Shown one piece after another: positions 24,752 to 33,399 of a stretch of DNA of 64,000 nucleotides. Position numbers and translations under genes: made by a program. The notes under the pieces were generated by a model, which saw only the letters and a program-made list of their open reading frames with translations, had not been told where the DNA came from and made no database searches. Source of the DNA: Nordella sp. HKS 07 (GTDB lineage: Bacteria > Pseudomonadota > Alphaproteobacteria > Rhizobiales > Aestuariivirgaceae); NCBI RefSeq assembly GCF_011046735.1, contig NZ_CP049258.1:62001-126000 (forward strand). The letters run 5' to 3'. Numbering within the stretch: the stretch's first letter is position 1; each line of letters begins with the position of its first letter.

Positions 24752-26260
24752 ATGCCCATGGATCTCATTGAAGCCACCGGCCTGTCCAAGCGCTTTGGCG
24801 GCATCGTCGCGCTGAGCGAGGTCGCTTTCAGCGCCGCCGCCGGCGAGGTGCACGCGCTTCTGGGCGAGAATGGCGCCGGCAAGAGCACCTTCATCCAGAT
24901 TCTCTCCGGCGCCATCAGACACGATGCCGGATCGATCCTGATCGATAACCGCGACTATCGGCCCGCCGACCCCGACGCGGCCCGCGCCCGCGGCATCGCA
25001 GCGGTGTTCCAGGAACTCTCGCTGATCCCCGATCTCACCGTCGAGCAGAATATCTGGTTCCGCCAGGAGCCGCGCGGCGTGCTGCGCACCGTGGACAAGC
25101 GCGTGATGCGCCGCAAAACCGAGAAGCTTCTGGCGAAATACGACTTTCCCGAGCTGCGGGCGGGCCAGGAATTGCGCCACCTGACGCTCGCCGAGCGCCA
25201 GATCGTCGAGATTGCCAAAGGTCTCGCCAAGGAGCCCCGTATCCTGATCCTCGACGAAGCCACCTCGGCCTTGCCCGCCCGCGAGGCGGAATGGCTGCTC
25301 AATCTTACGCGCCAACTGGCCGCCGAAGGCCGACTTGTCATCTTTATCTCGCACCGCATGACCGAGATCCGGGCCATCGCCGACCGGCTCACCATCTTCC
25401 GCAATGGCCGCACCGTCGGCGCGCACAAGGCGGACGCCGTATCCGACGCCGAGATCGTCACCCAGATGATCGGCCGCAATATCGATCGGCTCTACCCTGA
25501 GCGTGTCGCCACCGCGACGGACCGCCTGGCGCTGAGTGTGCGGAATCTGTCGAGCGGAACGAGACTCGACCGCATCACGTTCGACTTGCGCGAAGGCGAG
25601 GTCCTGGGTGTCGGCGGCCTGCAGGGCCACGGCCAGCGTGAGCTCTTCCAGGCGCTCTTCGGCGCTGCCAAAGCCGGCGGCACGGTGGAGCTCTGGGGCA
25701 AGCCTGCTTCGCTCACGAGCCCGCGCGCGGCCCTGACGGGACGCGACGGCATTGCGCTCGTGCCGGAGGACCGGCGCGGCCAGGGACTGCTTCTCGCCAA
25801 GAGCGTGCGCGAAAATCTGACCTTGGCCGTCATCCGGCGCTTCACCGAGAAGGGTCTGCTCAGCCGCCGCAAGGAAGCCGCCCTCGTCCAGGAGATGGTC
25901 GATTTCCTGCGCATCAAGGCCGAGACGCCCGAGCAGCTCGCCGGCACCTTGTCGGGCGGCAATCAGCAGAAGGTGATCTTCGGCAAGATGCTTCTGACGG
26001 AAGCACGCGTGCTCCTGCTCTATGATCCGACGCGCGGCGTCGATGTCGGCACCAAGAGCGAGATCTTCCAGCTGATGCGCGACCTCGCCGCCAAGGGTTA
26101 CGCCATCCTCTTCCATTCAAGCGACTTGTCCGAGCTGGTACATGTCGCCGACCGCGTGCTGGTGATGCGCAACGGCCGCATCGCGGCGACGCTTTCCGGC
26201 GAATTTATTTCCGAGGAAGGCATTCTCGGTGCGGCGATGCTCGACAGCGAGGCGGCGTGA
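24752..26260 (+). CDS. Sugar ABC transporter ATP-binding protein (RbsA/MglA type)
   Basis: 502 residues with two ABC domains. The first has Walker A 'GENGAGKST', an altered signature 'LRHLTLAERQIVEIAKGL' and Walker B 'ILILDEATSAL'. The second has a degenerate Walker A ('GLQGHGQREL'), the signature 'LSGGNQQKVIFGKML' and Walker B-like 'VLLLYDPTRGVD'. This pairing of one good and one degenerate site is usual for RbsA. It powers sugar uptake with the two permeases that follow. The stop TGATG overlaps the next start. Confidence 0.95.
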   Translation: MPMDLIEATGLSKRFGGIVALSEVAFSAAAGEVHALLGENGAGKSTFIQILSGAIRHDAGSILIDNRDYRPADPDAARARGIAAVFQELSLIPDLTVEQNIWFRQEPRGVLRTVDKRVMRRKTEKLLAKYDFPELRAGQELRHLTLAERQIVEIAKGLAKEPRILILDEATSALPAREAEWLLNLTRQLAAEGRLVIFISHRMTEIRAIADRLTIFRNGRTVGAHKADAVSDAEIVTQMIGRNIDRLYPERVATATDRLALSVRNLSSGTRLDRITFDLREGEVLGVGGLQGHGQRELFQALFGAAKAGGTVELWGKPASLTSPRAALTGRDGIALVPEDRRGQGLLLAKSVRENLTLAVIRRFTEKGLLSRRKEAALVQEMVDFLRIKAETPEQLAGTLSGGNQQKVIFGKMLLTEARVLLLYDPTRGVDVGTKSEIFQLMRDLAAKGYAILFHSSDLSELVHVADRVLVMRNGRIAATLSGEFISEEGILGAAMLDSEAA

Positions 26261-27267
26261 TGGCCGAACCCTTGAGCCGGATGGCCGGCATCGGCCCCCG
26301 CCCGTCGCTCGCCGACTGGCGCGCCCGGCTGCTCGACCGGGCTCCTTTCCTGGTCGCCTGCCTGATGCTGGCCGTCATCGTGCTCATTTATGGCAGCTAT
26401 CAGACCGGTGTCTTCACGCTCGATGAGCTCAATCTCGACACCGCCGCGGCGATGACCTTGATGCTGGCGGCCACCGGCCAGACGATCGTGCTCTTGCGCG
26501 GCGGCATCGATCTGTCGATCGGCGGCATGATCAGCCTCGGCACGGTGATCGCCGCGACCCGTTTCGGCGACGACCCGGCCCAGGTGGTGCTGTGGTCGCT
26601 GCTCATCCTCGCCCTCGGCTTCGCCATCGGCGCGTTGAACGGCCTGATGATCTCCGCCTTGAAGCTCCAGCCCTTCCTGGTGACGCTCGCCACCTGGTCG
26701 ATCCTGAGCGGCACCGCCATGCTCATCCTGCCGACTGACGGCGGCAGCGTGCCGGGCTGGTGGCTCGGCTTCGGCTATATGCATTTCCTCGGCCTGTCGG
26801 GCCCGGTCTGGATGCTGATCGCGCTCATCCTCTTCTGGTTTTGGTTCCGCGCCACGCGCATGGGCATCACCATTCAGGCCACCGGCTCCAACGAGAAATC
26901 GGCCTTCCTGTCCGGAGTCTCGATCACCAGGGTCAACATCGTCACCTATGGCCTGTCCGGTCTGTTCGCGGCGGGTGCCGCTCTCTATCTCACCACCCAG
27001 ACGGGAGCCGGCTCTCCGACCATTGGCAAGGACTACATCCTGCCGTCAGTCGCCGCCGCGGTGATCGGCGGCGTCAGCCTGTTCGGCGGGCGCGGCCATC
27101 TCGCCGGCACGCTCATCGGCGCCTTCATCCTCACCCTCATCGGCAATCTGGTCTTCGTGCTCAAGATCTCGAGCTACTGGCAGCCCGTGGCCTCGGGCGC
27201 GATTCTCCTTCTGTCGGTCCTGGCGAGCTCACTTGCCGAGAAGGCCGCACGTGGGCGCGGCGCATGA
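26260..27267 (+). CDS. Sugar ABC transporter permease 1 (RbsC type)
   Basis: 335 residues, eight or more membrane helices. It carries the BPD_transp_2 features 'TIVLLRGGIDLSIGGMISLG' and 'GAVIGG'-like 'AAVIGGVSLFGGRGHLAGTL'. It starts at the ATG overlapping the ATPase stop (TGATG), which indicates coupled translation. It forms a heterodimeric pore with permease 2, whose start overlaps this stop (ATGA). Confidence 0.93.
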   Translation: MAEPLSRMAGIGPRPSLADWRARLLDRAPFLVACLMLAVIVLIYGSYQTGVFTLDELNLDTAAAMTLMLAATGQTIVLLRGGIDLSIGGMISLGTVIAATRFGDDPAQVVLWSLLILALGFAIGALNGLMISALKLQPFLVTLATWSILSGTAMLILPTDGGSVPGWWLGFGYMHFLGLSGPVWMLIALILFWFWFRATRMGITIQATGSNEKSAFLSGVSITRVNIVTYGLSGLFAAGAALYLTTQTGAGSPTIGKDYILPSVAAAVIGGVSLFGGRGHLAGTLIGAFILTLIGNLVFVLKISSYWQPVASGAILLLSVLASSLAEKAARGRGA

Positions 27268-28250
27268 GCGCGTTCCTCATCCGCAACCGGTCGATCGTGC
27301 TGGCCTATGCCGGCATGGCGGTCCTGCTGCTCGTCACCTCGCTGTTCTCGCCTGGCTTCCTCTCCGCCGCCAATATGAGCTCAACGCTGGTGCTTGCCAC
27401 CTTTATCGGGATCGTCGCGCTCGGCCAGACTCTGGTGATCATCGGCGCCGGCATCGACCTTTCGGTACCCTGGGTGCTGAATGCCGCCGCGATCATCATG
27501 ACCCTGCTCTGCGCCGGCCAGGACACGCCGCTTCTCTGGGTGGCGCCCCTGGTTCTCGCCGGCGCCGCCGGCATCGGCCTCATCAATGGCATCGGCGTAG
27601 CGCATTTCGGCGTGCCGCCGATCATCATGACGCTCGCCACCAATGTCATTCTGCAGGGGCTGGTTCTGGTCGTCACCGGTGGCTCGCCCACGCCTTCGGC
27701 TCCCGATTTGATCAAGTTCCTCTCCGTCGGGCGCATCGGCGGCTTTCCCGTCATCGCCTTCATCTGGATCTTTCTGGCACTCCTCGCCACGCTGCTGCTG
27801 TCGAAGACCGCTTTCGGCCGTCATCTCTATGCCGTCGGCTGCAACCGCACGGTCGCCGAATTCTCCGGCGTCCCGGTGGCCCGCACCACGCTGCTCACTT
27901 ATGTGATCTCCGCCCTCGCCGCCGCAACGGCGGGCATGCTGCTGACCGGTTATTCGGGACAGGCCTATCTCGGCATGGGCGATGCCTATCTCTTTACCTC
28001 GGTCGCCGCCGTCGCCATTGGCGGCGCCTCGATCCTCGGCGGCAGCGGGCACTATCTTGGCACCATCGCGGGCGCGCTTGTCCTGACGATCCTCACCGGT
28101 CTCCTGCCGGCGCTCAATCTGTCGAGCGGTGCGCTGCTCATCGTCTATGGCGCGGTGATCCTCATCACGGTCACGATCGGCAGCGAGGTCTTCACCGGTC
28201 TCGCGCGCGCTTTCGGCAGCGAAAACAACAAAGGCAAGAAGGAGAGCTGA
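27264..28250 (+). CDS. Sugar ABC transporter permease 2 (RbsC type)
   Basis: 328 residues, multiple membrane helices. Conserved permease segments are 'QTLVIIGAGIDLSVPWVLNA' and 'VAIGGASILGGSGHYLGTI', with the cytoplasmic coupling region 'GRHLYAVGCNRTVAEFSGV'. It overlaps permease 1 by four bases and is followed after one base by the SMP-30 gene, so import and lactone opening are co-expressed. Confidence 0.93.
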   Translation: MSAFLIRNRSIVLAYAGMAVLLLVTSLFSPGFLSAANMSSTLVLATFIGIVALGQTLVIIGAGIDLSVPWVLNAAAIIMTLLCAGQDTPLLWVAPLVLAGAAGIGLINGIGVAHFGVPPIIMTLATNVILQGLVLVVTGGSPTPSAPDLIKFLSVGRIGGFPVIAFIWIFLALLATLLLSKTAFGRHLYAVGCNRTVAEFSGVPVARTTLLTYVISALAAATAGMLLTGYSGQAYLGMGDAYLFTSVAAVAIGGASILGGSGHYLGTIAGALVLTILTGLLPALNLSSGALLIVYGAVILITVTIGSEVFTGLARAFGSENNKGKKES

Positions 28251-28251
28251 C

Positions 28252-29133
28252 ATGGTGGACATCACATGCGTCGTCGACGCCAAGGCGGAACTGGGCGAAG
28301 GCACGCTGTGGGATCCCAAGGCCGGCGTCCTGTGGTGGATCGATATCTGGAGCAAGCTGATCCATCGCTACGACCCGCGCACCGGCAGAGATGAAACCTT
28401 CGAAGCGCCCCATTATCTCGGCTGCCTGGGCCTGCGCGAGAAGGGTGGCCTGGTGCTCACCATGGCCGACGGCTTCCATTTCTTCGATCCCGCGACCGGC
28501 AGGTTCACGGCGATCGCCGATCCCGAGAACCATATGCCCGAGACGCGCTTCAATGACGGCAAGCCCGACCGCCAGGGCCGCTTCTGGTCGGGTTCGATGT
28601 TCGAGGTGCCGGGCCGACCGATAGAGTTCGTCGGCGCCCTCTACCGGATGGATCATGATCTTTCGATCCATCGCATGATCGAGGGCATTGGCTGCTCCAA
28701 CGGCCTCGCCTGGAGTCCGGACAGCCGCACAATGTATTTTTCCGACAGCCATGCCGGCGCCGTGTGGGCCTATGATTTCGATCCCGCCACCGGCGATATC
28801 GAGAACCGCCGCACCTTCATCGACATGACCGTCACCGGCGGCGTCGCCGACGGCGCCACCGTCGATGCGGAGGGTTGCTACTGGGTCACTATCCCCGTCA
28901 CCAGCAAGGTCTGCCGTTACGACCCAAAGGGCAAGCTGATGCAGACGGTGATGCTGCCGACCGATCTGCCGACCTGCTGCGAATTCGGCGGCGAAAATCT
29001 CGACATCCTCTATGTCACCTCCGCCGTTCTCCGGCGTCCACCCGGGCATTTCAAGGGCCAGAAAAATCCAGGCGGACTCTTCGCGCTCGATGTCGGTGTC
29101 AAGGGACTCACTCTGCCGGCATTCAGGGGCTAG
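28252..29133 (+). CDS. SMP-30/gluconolactonase/LRE-family lactonase
   Basis: 293 residues, six-bladed propeller. The metal-binding Glu is in 'ELGEGTLWDP', the Asn in 'RFNDGKPDRQGRFW', the second Asn in 'GCSNGLAWSPDS', and the Asp near 'VADGATVDAEGCYW'. It hydrolyses a sugar lactone to the aldonate, which links the SDR oxidation step to the dehydratases. It is one base after permease 2. A close relative of senescence marker protein 30/regucalcin, as is usual in bacterial sugar operons. Confidence 0.92.
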   Translation: MVDITCVVDAKAELGEGTLWDPKAGVLWWIDIWSKLIHRYDPRTGRDETFEAPHYLGCLGLREKGGLVLTMADGFHFFDPATGRFTAIADPENHMPETRFNDGKPDRQGRFWSGSMFEVPGRPIEFVGALYRMDHDLSIHRMIEGIGCSNGLAWSPDSRTMYFSDSHAGAVWAYDFDPATGDIENRRTFIDMTVTGGVADGATVDAEGCYWVTIPVTSKVCRYDPKGKLMQTVMLPTDLPTCCEFGGENLDILYVTSAVLRRPPGHFKGQKNPGGLFALDVGVKGLTLPAFRG

Positions 29134-29230
29134 CTATTAACCCGCGAGGCTGGACATGACGCGTCAACGGGTGACCTGCGCCCGCACGCTGACGCTCAAC
29201 AATGGCGCATTCGATGCATGGGAGGAAAAC

Positions 29231-30034
29231 ATGCGGATATTGCTGAAATGGCTGATGGCCTCGGGGCTCATGATCGTCATGGCTTTTGGGCTGGGCACAA
29301 TGGCTTCGGCGCAGACCGTCGATGAGATCATCGCCCGGGGCAAGCTCATTGTCGCCATCGATACCACCACGCCACCCTACGGATTTCTGGACGCGGAACT
29401 GAAGCCGACGGGTTTCGACATCGAGGTCGCCAACAAGATGGGCGAAGCGCTCGGCGTTCCCGTCGAATTCGTAACCGTCACGTCCCCCGGCCGCATTCCC
29501 GCGCTCTTGACCAAACAGGTCGACGCGGTGATCTCGATCTTCTCGATCACGCCGGCGCGCGCCATCCAGATCGACTATTCGATCCCCTATGCCGGACAAT
29601 CGGCGGTGGTGATCGCGCCCAAGAGCACCGTTATCAAGGGCCACGCCGATCTCGTCGGCAAGAAGATCGGGCTGACCCGCGGCACCGGTGAGGACGGACT
29701 CCTGACCGCCGCGGCCAAGGCCAATCCCGGCATCGAGATCCTGCGCTTCGACGATTACTCCTCATTGCTGCAGGCGATGGTCTCCGGCCAGATCGACGCC
29801 ATGGGCGGCGGCGATTACGGCGAGATCTATCTGAAGAAGAGCGAGAAGGGCGACGACTTCGAGCAGAAATACATCCTCAAGACCTTCTATTTCGGCATCG
29901 GCGTCGCCAAGGGCAACGACAATCTGCGCCAGTGGGTGAATACTTGGCTATTCAGCATGAAGACCGACGGCACGCTCGAGGCCATGTCGATGAAATACCG
30001 CAATCAGCCACTGCCCGCTTTGCCGGTGTTCTGA
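29231..30034 (+). CDS. Amino-acid-type ABC transporter substrate-binding protein
   Basis: 267 residues of SBP family 3. A signal peptide ends near 'MASAQ' (residue about 28). The binding domain reads 'GKLIVAIDTTTPPYGFLDAELKPTGFDIEVANKMGEAL', with the ligand Arg in 'RIPALLTKQVDAVIS'. The start at 29231 is chosen for its GGAGG site; an upstream ATG lacks one. It is probably specific for a polar amino acid or an opine/acidic compound. Followed by two permease genes but no ATPase. Confidence 0.9.
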   Translation: MRILLKWLMASGLMIVMAFGLGTMASAQTVDEIIARGKLIVAIDTTTPPYGFLDAELKPTGFDIEVANKMGEALGVPVEFVTVTSPGRIPALLTKQVDAVISIFSITPARAIQIDYSIPYAGQSAVVIAPKSTVIKGHADLVGKKIGLTRGTGEDGLLTAAAKANPGIEILRFDDYSSLLQAMVSGQIDAMGGGDYGEIYLKKSEKGDDFEQKYILKTFYFGIGVAKGNDNLRQWVNTWLFSMKTDGTLEAMSMKYRNQPLPALPVF

Positions 30035-30087
30035 TTCTCCTCATGAAGCGGGGCCGATAGCGCCCCGCTTCTCCTATCTTTCGAGGC

Positions 30088-30762
30088 ATGTCCATGCAAA
30101 GCACCCTGCAGTTCGGCCCGATCCTGGCGCATTTCGACCTCTTGCTCCTGGGCCTTGCCTATACATTTCAACTCGCCGTCCTCTCCATCCTGTTCGGCAC
30201 TGTCATCGGCGTATTGGGCGCCGTCGCGCGCAGCTTCGGCCCGCGCCCGCTGTCCTGGCTCGTCGGCGCGTATGTCGAGATCATCCGCAACACGCCTTTG
30301 CTCATCCAGCTCTATTTCGTCTTCTTCTCGCTGCCGCTCTTCGGGCTCAAGCTTTCGAGCAACATGGCGGCCATCGTGGCGCTCTCCATTCATCTGGGCG
30401 CCTATGCGACCGAGATCCTGCGCGCCGGCATCGCCTCCATATCGCAAGGCCAGATCGAGGCGGCCAAGGCATTGGGCCTCGGTCCTTACCGCATCATTCG
30501 CCATGTCGTGCTGGCGCCGGCAGTCCGCGCCGTCTATCCCGCACTGACCGCGCAATTCATCCTCCAGCTGCTCGGCACCTCGATCGTCGGCGCCATTGCC
30601 GCCGAGGAACTGACGGCGATTGCCAACAACCTTGTCATGCAGACATTCCGCAGTTTCGAGGTCTACATCCTCATCGCCGTGATCTATTTCGCCCTCGTTC
30701 AGCTGGCGAGCCTCGTCTTCGCCGGCATCGCCCGCCTTTTGTTCCGCTGGAAATCATCATGA
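30088..30762 (+). CDS. Amino-acid-type ABC transporter permease 1
   Basis: 224 residues, HisM/GlnP-like. It has about five helices with 'GLAYTFQLAVLSILFGTVIG' near the start and the EAA loop 'GQIEAAKALGLGPYRIIRHV', which contacts an ATPase. 'YVEIIRNTPLLIQLYFVFFS' is the family's typical second motif. The stop overlaps the next start by four bases. Confidence 0.92.
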   Translation: MSMQSTLQFGPILAHFDLLLLGLAYTFQLAVLSILFGTVIGVLGAVARSFGPRPLSWLVGAYVEIIRNTPLLIQLYFVFFSLPLFGLKLSSNMAAIVALSIHLGAYATEILRAGIASISQGQIEAAKALGLGPYRIIRHVVLAPAVRAVYPALTAQFILQLLGTSIVGAIAAEELTAIANNLVMQTFRSFEVYILIAVIYFALVQLASLVFAGIARLLFRWKSS

Positions 30763-31439
30763 GCCTGCGCGATTTCGGCCCCAACGAACTGATGTTCCTG
30801 CTTCTCGCGACGCGCTGGACCATCATGCTCGCGCTGATCGCCTTCGTAGGTGGTGGTGCTCTCGGTCTCGTCATCGCCGCGGCCCGCATCGCGCCGGCGC
30901 GGCCGCTGCGCTGGCTGGCCCTGGGCTACATCCAGTTCTTCATGGGCACGCCGATATTGATCCAGCTGTTCATGGCCTATTACGGCGCCTCGCTCCTAGG
31001 GTTCCGGCCCGATCCATGGTTCGCCGCCGCGCTCACCTTCTGTCTCAATGCCGGGGCCTTCTTCGGCGAGATATTTCGTGGCGCGATCACCGCCATCCCC
31101 AAGGGCCAGTGGGAAGCTTCGGCAACTCTCGGCTTTCGTTTCCTGCGCACCTTGCGGCTGGTGATCATTCCGCAGGCGATGCGGCTCATGCTGCCGCCCA
31201 CCGTCGGCTTCATGGCGCAGATCGTGAAGACAACGTCGGTCGCCTCGCTGATCGGGCTCACCGAGCTCGCACGCGCCGCGACACAGGTCAACACCGTCAC
31301 CTTTCAGCCGGTGATGGTGTTCGGCACGGTCTCGGTGATCTATTTCGCCTTGTGCTGGCCCCTGTCGCTTTATGCCGCCAGGCTCGAGGGACGTCTCGCC
31401 GGCCATGTGATACGCAAGCCGGCGCTGCCCGCCGCATGA
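30759..31439 (+). CDS. Amino-acid-type ABC transporter permease 2
   Basis: 226 residues, same family as the preceding gene: 'GYIQFFMGTPILIQLFMAYY' and the EAA loop 'GQWEASATLGFRFLRTLRLV'. It overlaps permease 1 (ATGA). The operon ends here: a palindromic repeat and then minus-strand genes follow, so the ATP-binding subunit must come from elsewhere in the genome. Confidence 0.92.
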   Translation: MSLRDFGPNELMFLLLATRWTIMLALIAFVGGGALGLVIAAARIAPARPLRWLALGYIQFFMGTPILIQLFMAYYGASLLGFRPDPWFAAALTFCLNAGAFFGEIFRGAITAIPKGQWEASATLGFRFLRTLRLVIIPQAMRLMLPPTVGFMAQIVKTTSVASLIGLTELARAATQVNTVTFQPVMVFGTVSVIYFALCWPLSLYAARLEGRLAGHVIRKPALPAA

Positions 31440-31454
31440 CGCATTACACCTGGA

Positions 31455-31499
31455 GCATGATCCGGAAAAGTGCGAAGCGGTTTTCCGAAAAGATCATGC
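31455..31499. repeat. GGAAAA-type palindromic element, copy 2
   Basis: GCATGATC CGGAAAAGT ... TTTTCCG ... GATCATGC, directly after the permease operon. Same design as the copies at 3427, 34031 and 51140. It lies between convergent genes and could terminate both. Confidence 0.75.
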
Positions 31500-31542
31500 G
31501 CAACCAAAAGATAAAGCGCGATGGCGACTCGTTCTAAAGCCA

Positions 31543-31842
31543 TCACGCTTGAGCGACCGCCTTGCCATAATGCTCGACGAGCGGGAACGGCGAATAGAAA
31601 TGATGCAGCCGTCGCTTCCACTCGGCATAGCGCTCCGAACCGCGGAACCCCTCCGTATGGGCTTCGAGCGTTTCCCACTCGACGAGCAGAAGATATTTGC
31701 CCCGGCTCTCGAGGCACGGCCTGACGCTGAGCCTGATGAAGCCGGGCGTCGCCTGGATCAGCGGCAGCGCGTCGCGCATCGCCTGCTCGAACTCGTCATC
31801 GAGACCCGGCTTCACCTCGAGCAGCGCATGTTCGAGGATCAT
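31543..31842 (-). CDS. Antibiotic-biosynthesis-monooxygenase (ABM) domain protein
   Basis: 99 residues, a single dimeric alpha-beta barrel domain: 'MILEHALLEVKPGLDDEFE' at the start, 'LIQATPGFIRLSV' and 'YLLLVEWETLEAHTEGF'. The family covers small monooxygenases and haem-degrading or stress proteins; no more specific role is visible. The start at 31842 is preferred because it follows the carbonic anhydrase stop by one base and begins the conserved domain. Last of four minus-strand genes. Confidence 0.85.
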   Translation of the reverse strand: MILEHALLEVKPGLDDEFEQAMRDALPLIQATPGFIRLSVRPCLESRGKYLLLVEWETLEAHTEGFRGSERYAEWKRRLHHFYSPFPLVEHYGKAVAQA

Positions 31843-31843
31843 C

Positions 31844-32476
31844 CTACACCACCGTCCAGCGCCGCACAGTCTCGTCATAGACATTGAGCTCGCCCAGTGA
31901 GATGTCGAACCAGGCGCCATGTAGCGTGATCTGCTCCTTGCCCTCGCGCGCCCGCACCCACGGAAAAGTGCGCAGATTGGCGAGCGAATGCTCGACGGAA
32001 GCCTGCTCGACCAGCGTCAGCCTTTGCGCCGCGCTGAGCTTCTCGTCATCTACGGTCGCCACTACGTCGCGCACACTGGCCAGCCACTTGCCGATGAAGT
32101 CGCCGGTGCTCAACGGATCGCCCGGCTCGGTGATCGCCCTGATGCCGCCGCAGCGGCCATGACCCATAATGACGATATGCTGGACGCCCAGCTGCAGCAC
32201 CGCGAATTCGAGCGCCGCACTCGTCGAATGATGCCGCCCGTCCGGCGCGTAGGGCGGCACCAGATTGGCGACATTGCGCACGACGAAGATCTCGCCCGGT
32301 CCCGCATCGAAGATCGTCTCGGGTGCCGCGCGCGAGTCGCAGCAGGCGATCATCATGATGGTCGGCCTCTGCTGGCCTTCGCCGAGCCGCCGGTAGCGCT
32401 CGGCCTCGGACGCATAGCGTCCGGCGCGGAAGCTGGCATAACCCTCGAGCAGCCTTTGCGGAAAGTTGATCGTCAT
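31844..32476 (-). CDS. Beta-class carbonic anhydrase
   Basis: 210 residues. The zinc ligands are Cys46 in 'CCDSR' (46-49 with the Asp-Arg dyad), His106 and Cys109 in 'GHGRCGG'. It interconverts CO2 and bicarbonate in the cytoplasm. The ATG overlaps the stop of the amidohydrolase gene by four bases, so the four genes from 33986 to 31543 appear to be one operon. Confidence 0.95.
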   Translation of the reverse strand: MTINFPQRLLEGYASFRAGRYASEAERYRRLGEGQQRPTIMMIACCDSRAAPETIFDAGPGEIFVVRNVANLVPPYAPDGRHHSTSAALEFAVLQLGVQHIVIMGHGRCGGIRAITEPGDPLSTGDFIGKWLASVRDVVATVDDEKLSAAQRLTLVEQASVEHSLANLRTFPWVRAREGKEQITLHGAWFDISLGELNVYDETVRRWTVV

Positions 32477-33399
32477 TCAGCTGCCTCCGCCACCTTGGCT
32501 GAAAGATCGACAAGACCGGCGCGCGGCAAGGCGCCGGCGCCCGGCTGCTCGCCCCAATGCCGATAGGTCTGCACGCCCCCCGTCTCGCGCACCTTCTTCA
32601 GAAGATCGAGATCGACCTTGGCGGTGACCCACTGCGGCCTGTTGAGTTCGCCCAGCGCGATGACGCCGCCCGGTGGAAAACCTTGATCCGACGGCGCGAA
32701 GATGCCGGCCGACCCGCAATTGTTCTCGACCGCGCTGCAGAAGGGCGCCGGCCCGACGGTGGGCGAATGGACGGTATAGACCTGGTTTTCGAGGGCGCGC
32801 GCCATGGCGCCGGTGCGCACCCGCCAGTAGCCATGCTCGGTTTCGGTGTTGGAAGGCGCCAGGATGACCTCGGCACCCGCTTCCGCGAGGGCCCGCGACA
32901 GGAGCGGGAACTCGATGTCGTAGCAGATGACGAGACCCACTCTGGCGGGTCCGATATCGAAGACGGTGAGCTGGCGCCCGGCCGCGATCTTCCACGGATC
33001 GCGCTCCCAGGGCGTCATCATTAGCTTGGCATAACGGCCCATGGCCCCCGAGGGACCGAAGATGCGTGCCACATTGAGGGTCGAGCCGTCGCTTTGGCGC
33101 TCGGGCGCGCTCGCCGCGACGATCGCAACGCCATGAAGGCGCGCGAGCCGCGCATGGACGCGGTCGGCTTCGGGCAGGCGCATCGAGACGGCATCGATCG
33201 AGCGCTTGAGGTCATGGCCCGCTTCCGGGCCTTCCAGTGCCACCAGCTCCATCGCGGCATATTCCGGGAAGACGAGGAGCTCGGCGCCCTGCCCAACGGC
33301 ATCTTCGACCCAGCGCGTGATCTTGGCTTCGTATTCGGCGAAGGAGCCCAGGGCATCGAGCGGATATTGCGCGGCAGCGATCGTCAGGCTTCGGCTCAT
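32473..33399 (-). CDS. Carbon-nitrogen hydrolase (nitrilase superfamily)
   Basis: 308 residues. The Glu-Lys-Cys triad is visible: Glu46 in 'VFPEYAAME', Lys125 in 'YAKLMMTPWE', Cys159 in 'LVICYDIEFP'. It hydrolyses an amide or nitrile; substrate unknown. The start MSRSLTIAAAQYP overlaps the acetyltransferase stop (ATGA), and an upstream extension in the same frame has no family features. With the carbonic anhydrase next to it, it may release ammonia and CO2-related products together (inference). Confidence 0.92.
   Translation of the reverse strand: MSRSLTIAAAQYPLDALGSFAEYEAKITRWVEDAVGQGAELLVFPEYAAMELVALEGPEAGHDLKRSIDAVSMRLPEADRVHARLARLHGVAIVAASAPERQSDGSTLNVARIFGPSGAMGRYAKLMMTPWERDPWKIAAGRQLTVFDIGPARVGLVICYDIEFPLLSRALAEAGAEVILAPSNTETEHGYWRVRTGAMARALENQVYTVHSPTVGPAPFCSAVENNCGSAGIFAPSDQGFPPGGVIALGELNRPQWVTAKVDLDLLKKVRETGGVQTYRHWGEQPGAGALPRAGLVDLSAKVAEAAE

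Noticed and set aside
23549-26116. 855-codon open frame on the minus strand opposite the sugar binding protein and ATPase
   Set aside because: Low-complexity Gly/Asp/Ala/Arg composition typical of an antisense shadow; the plus-strand genes have complete motifs.
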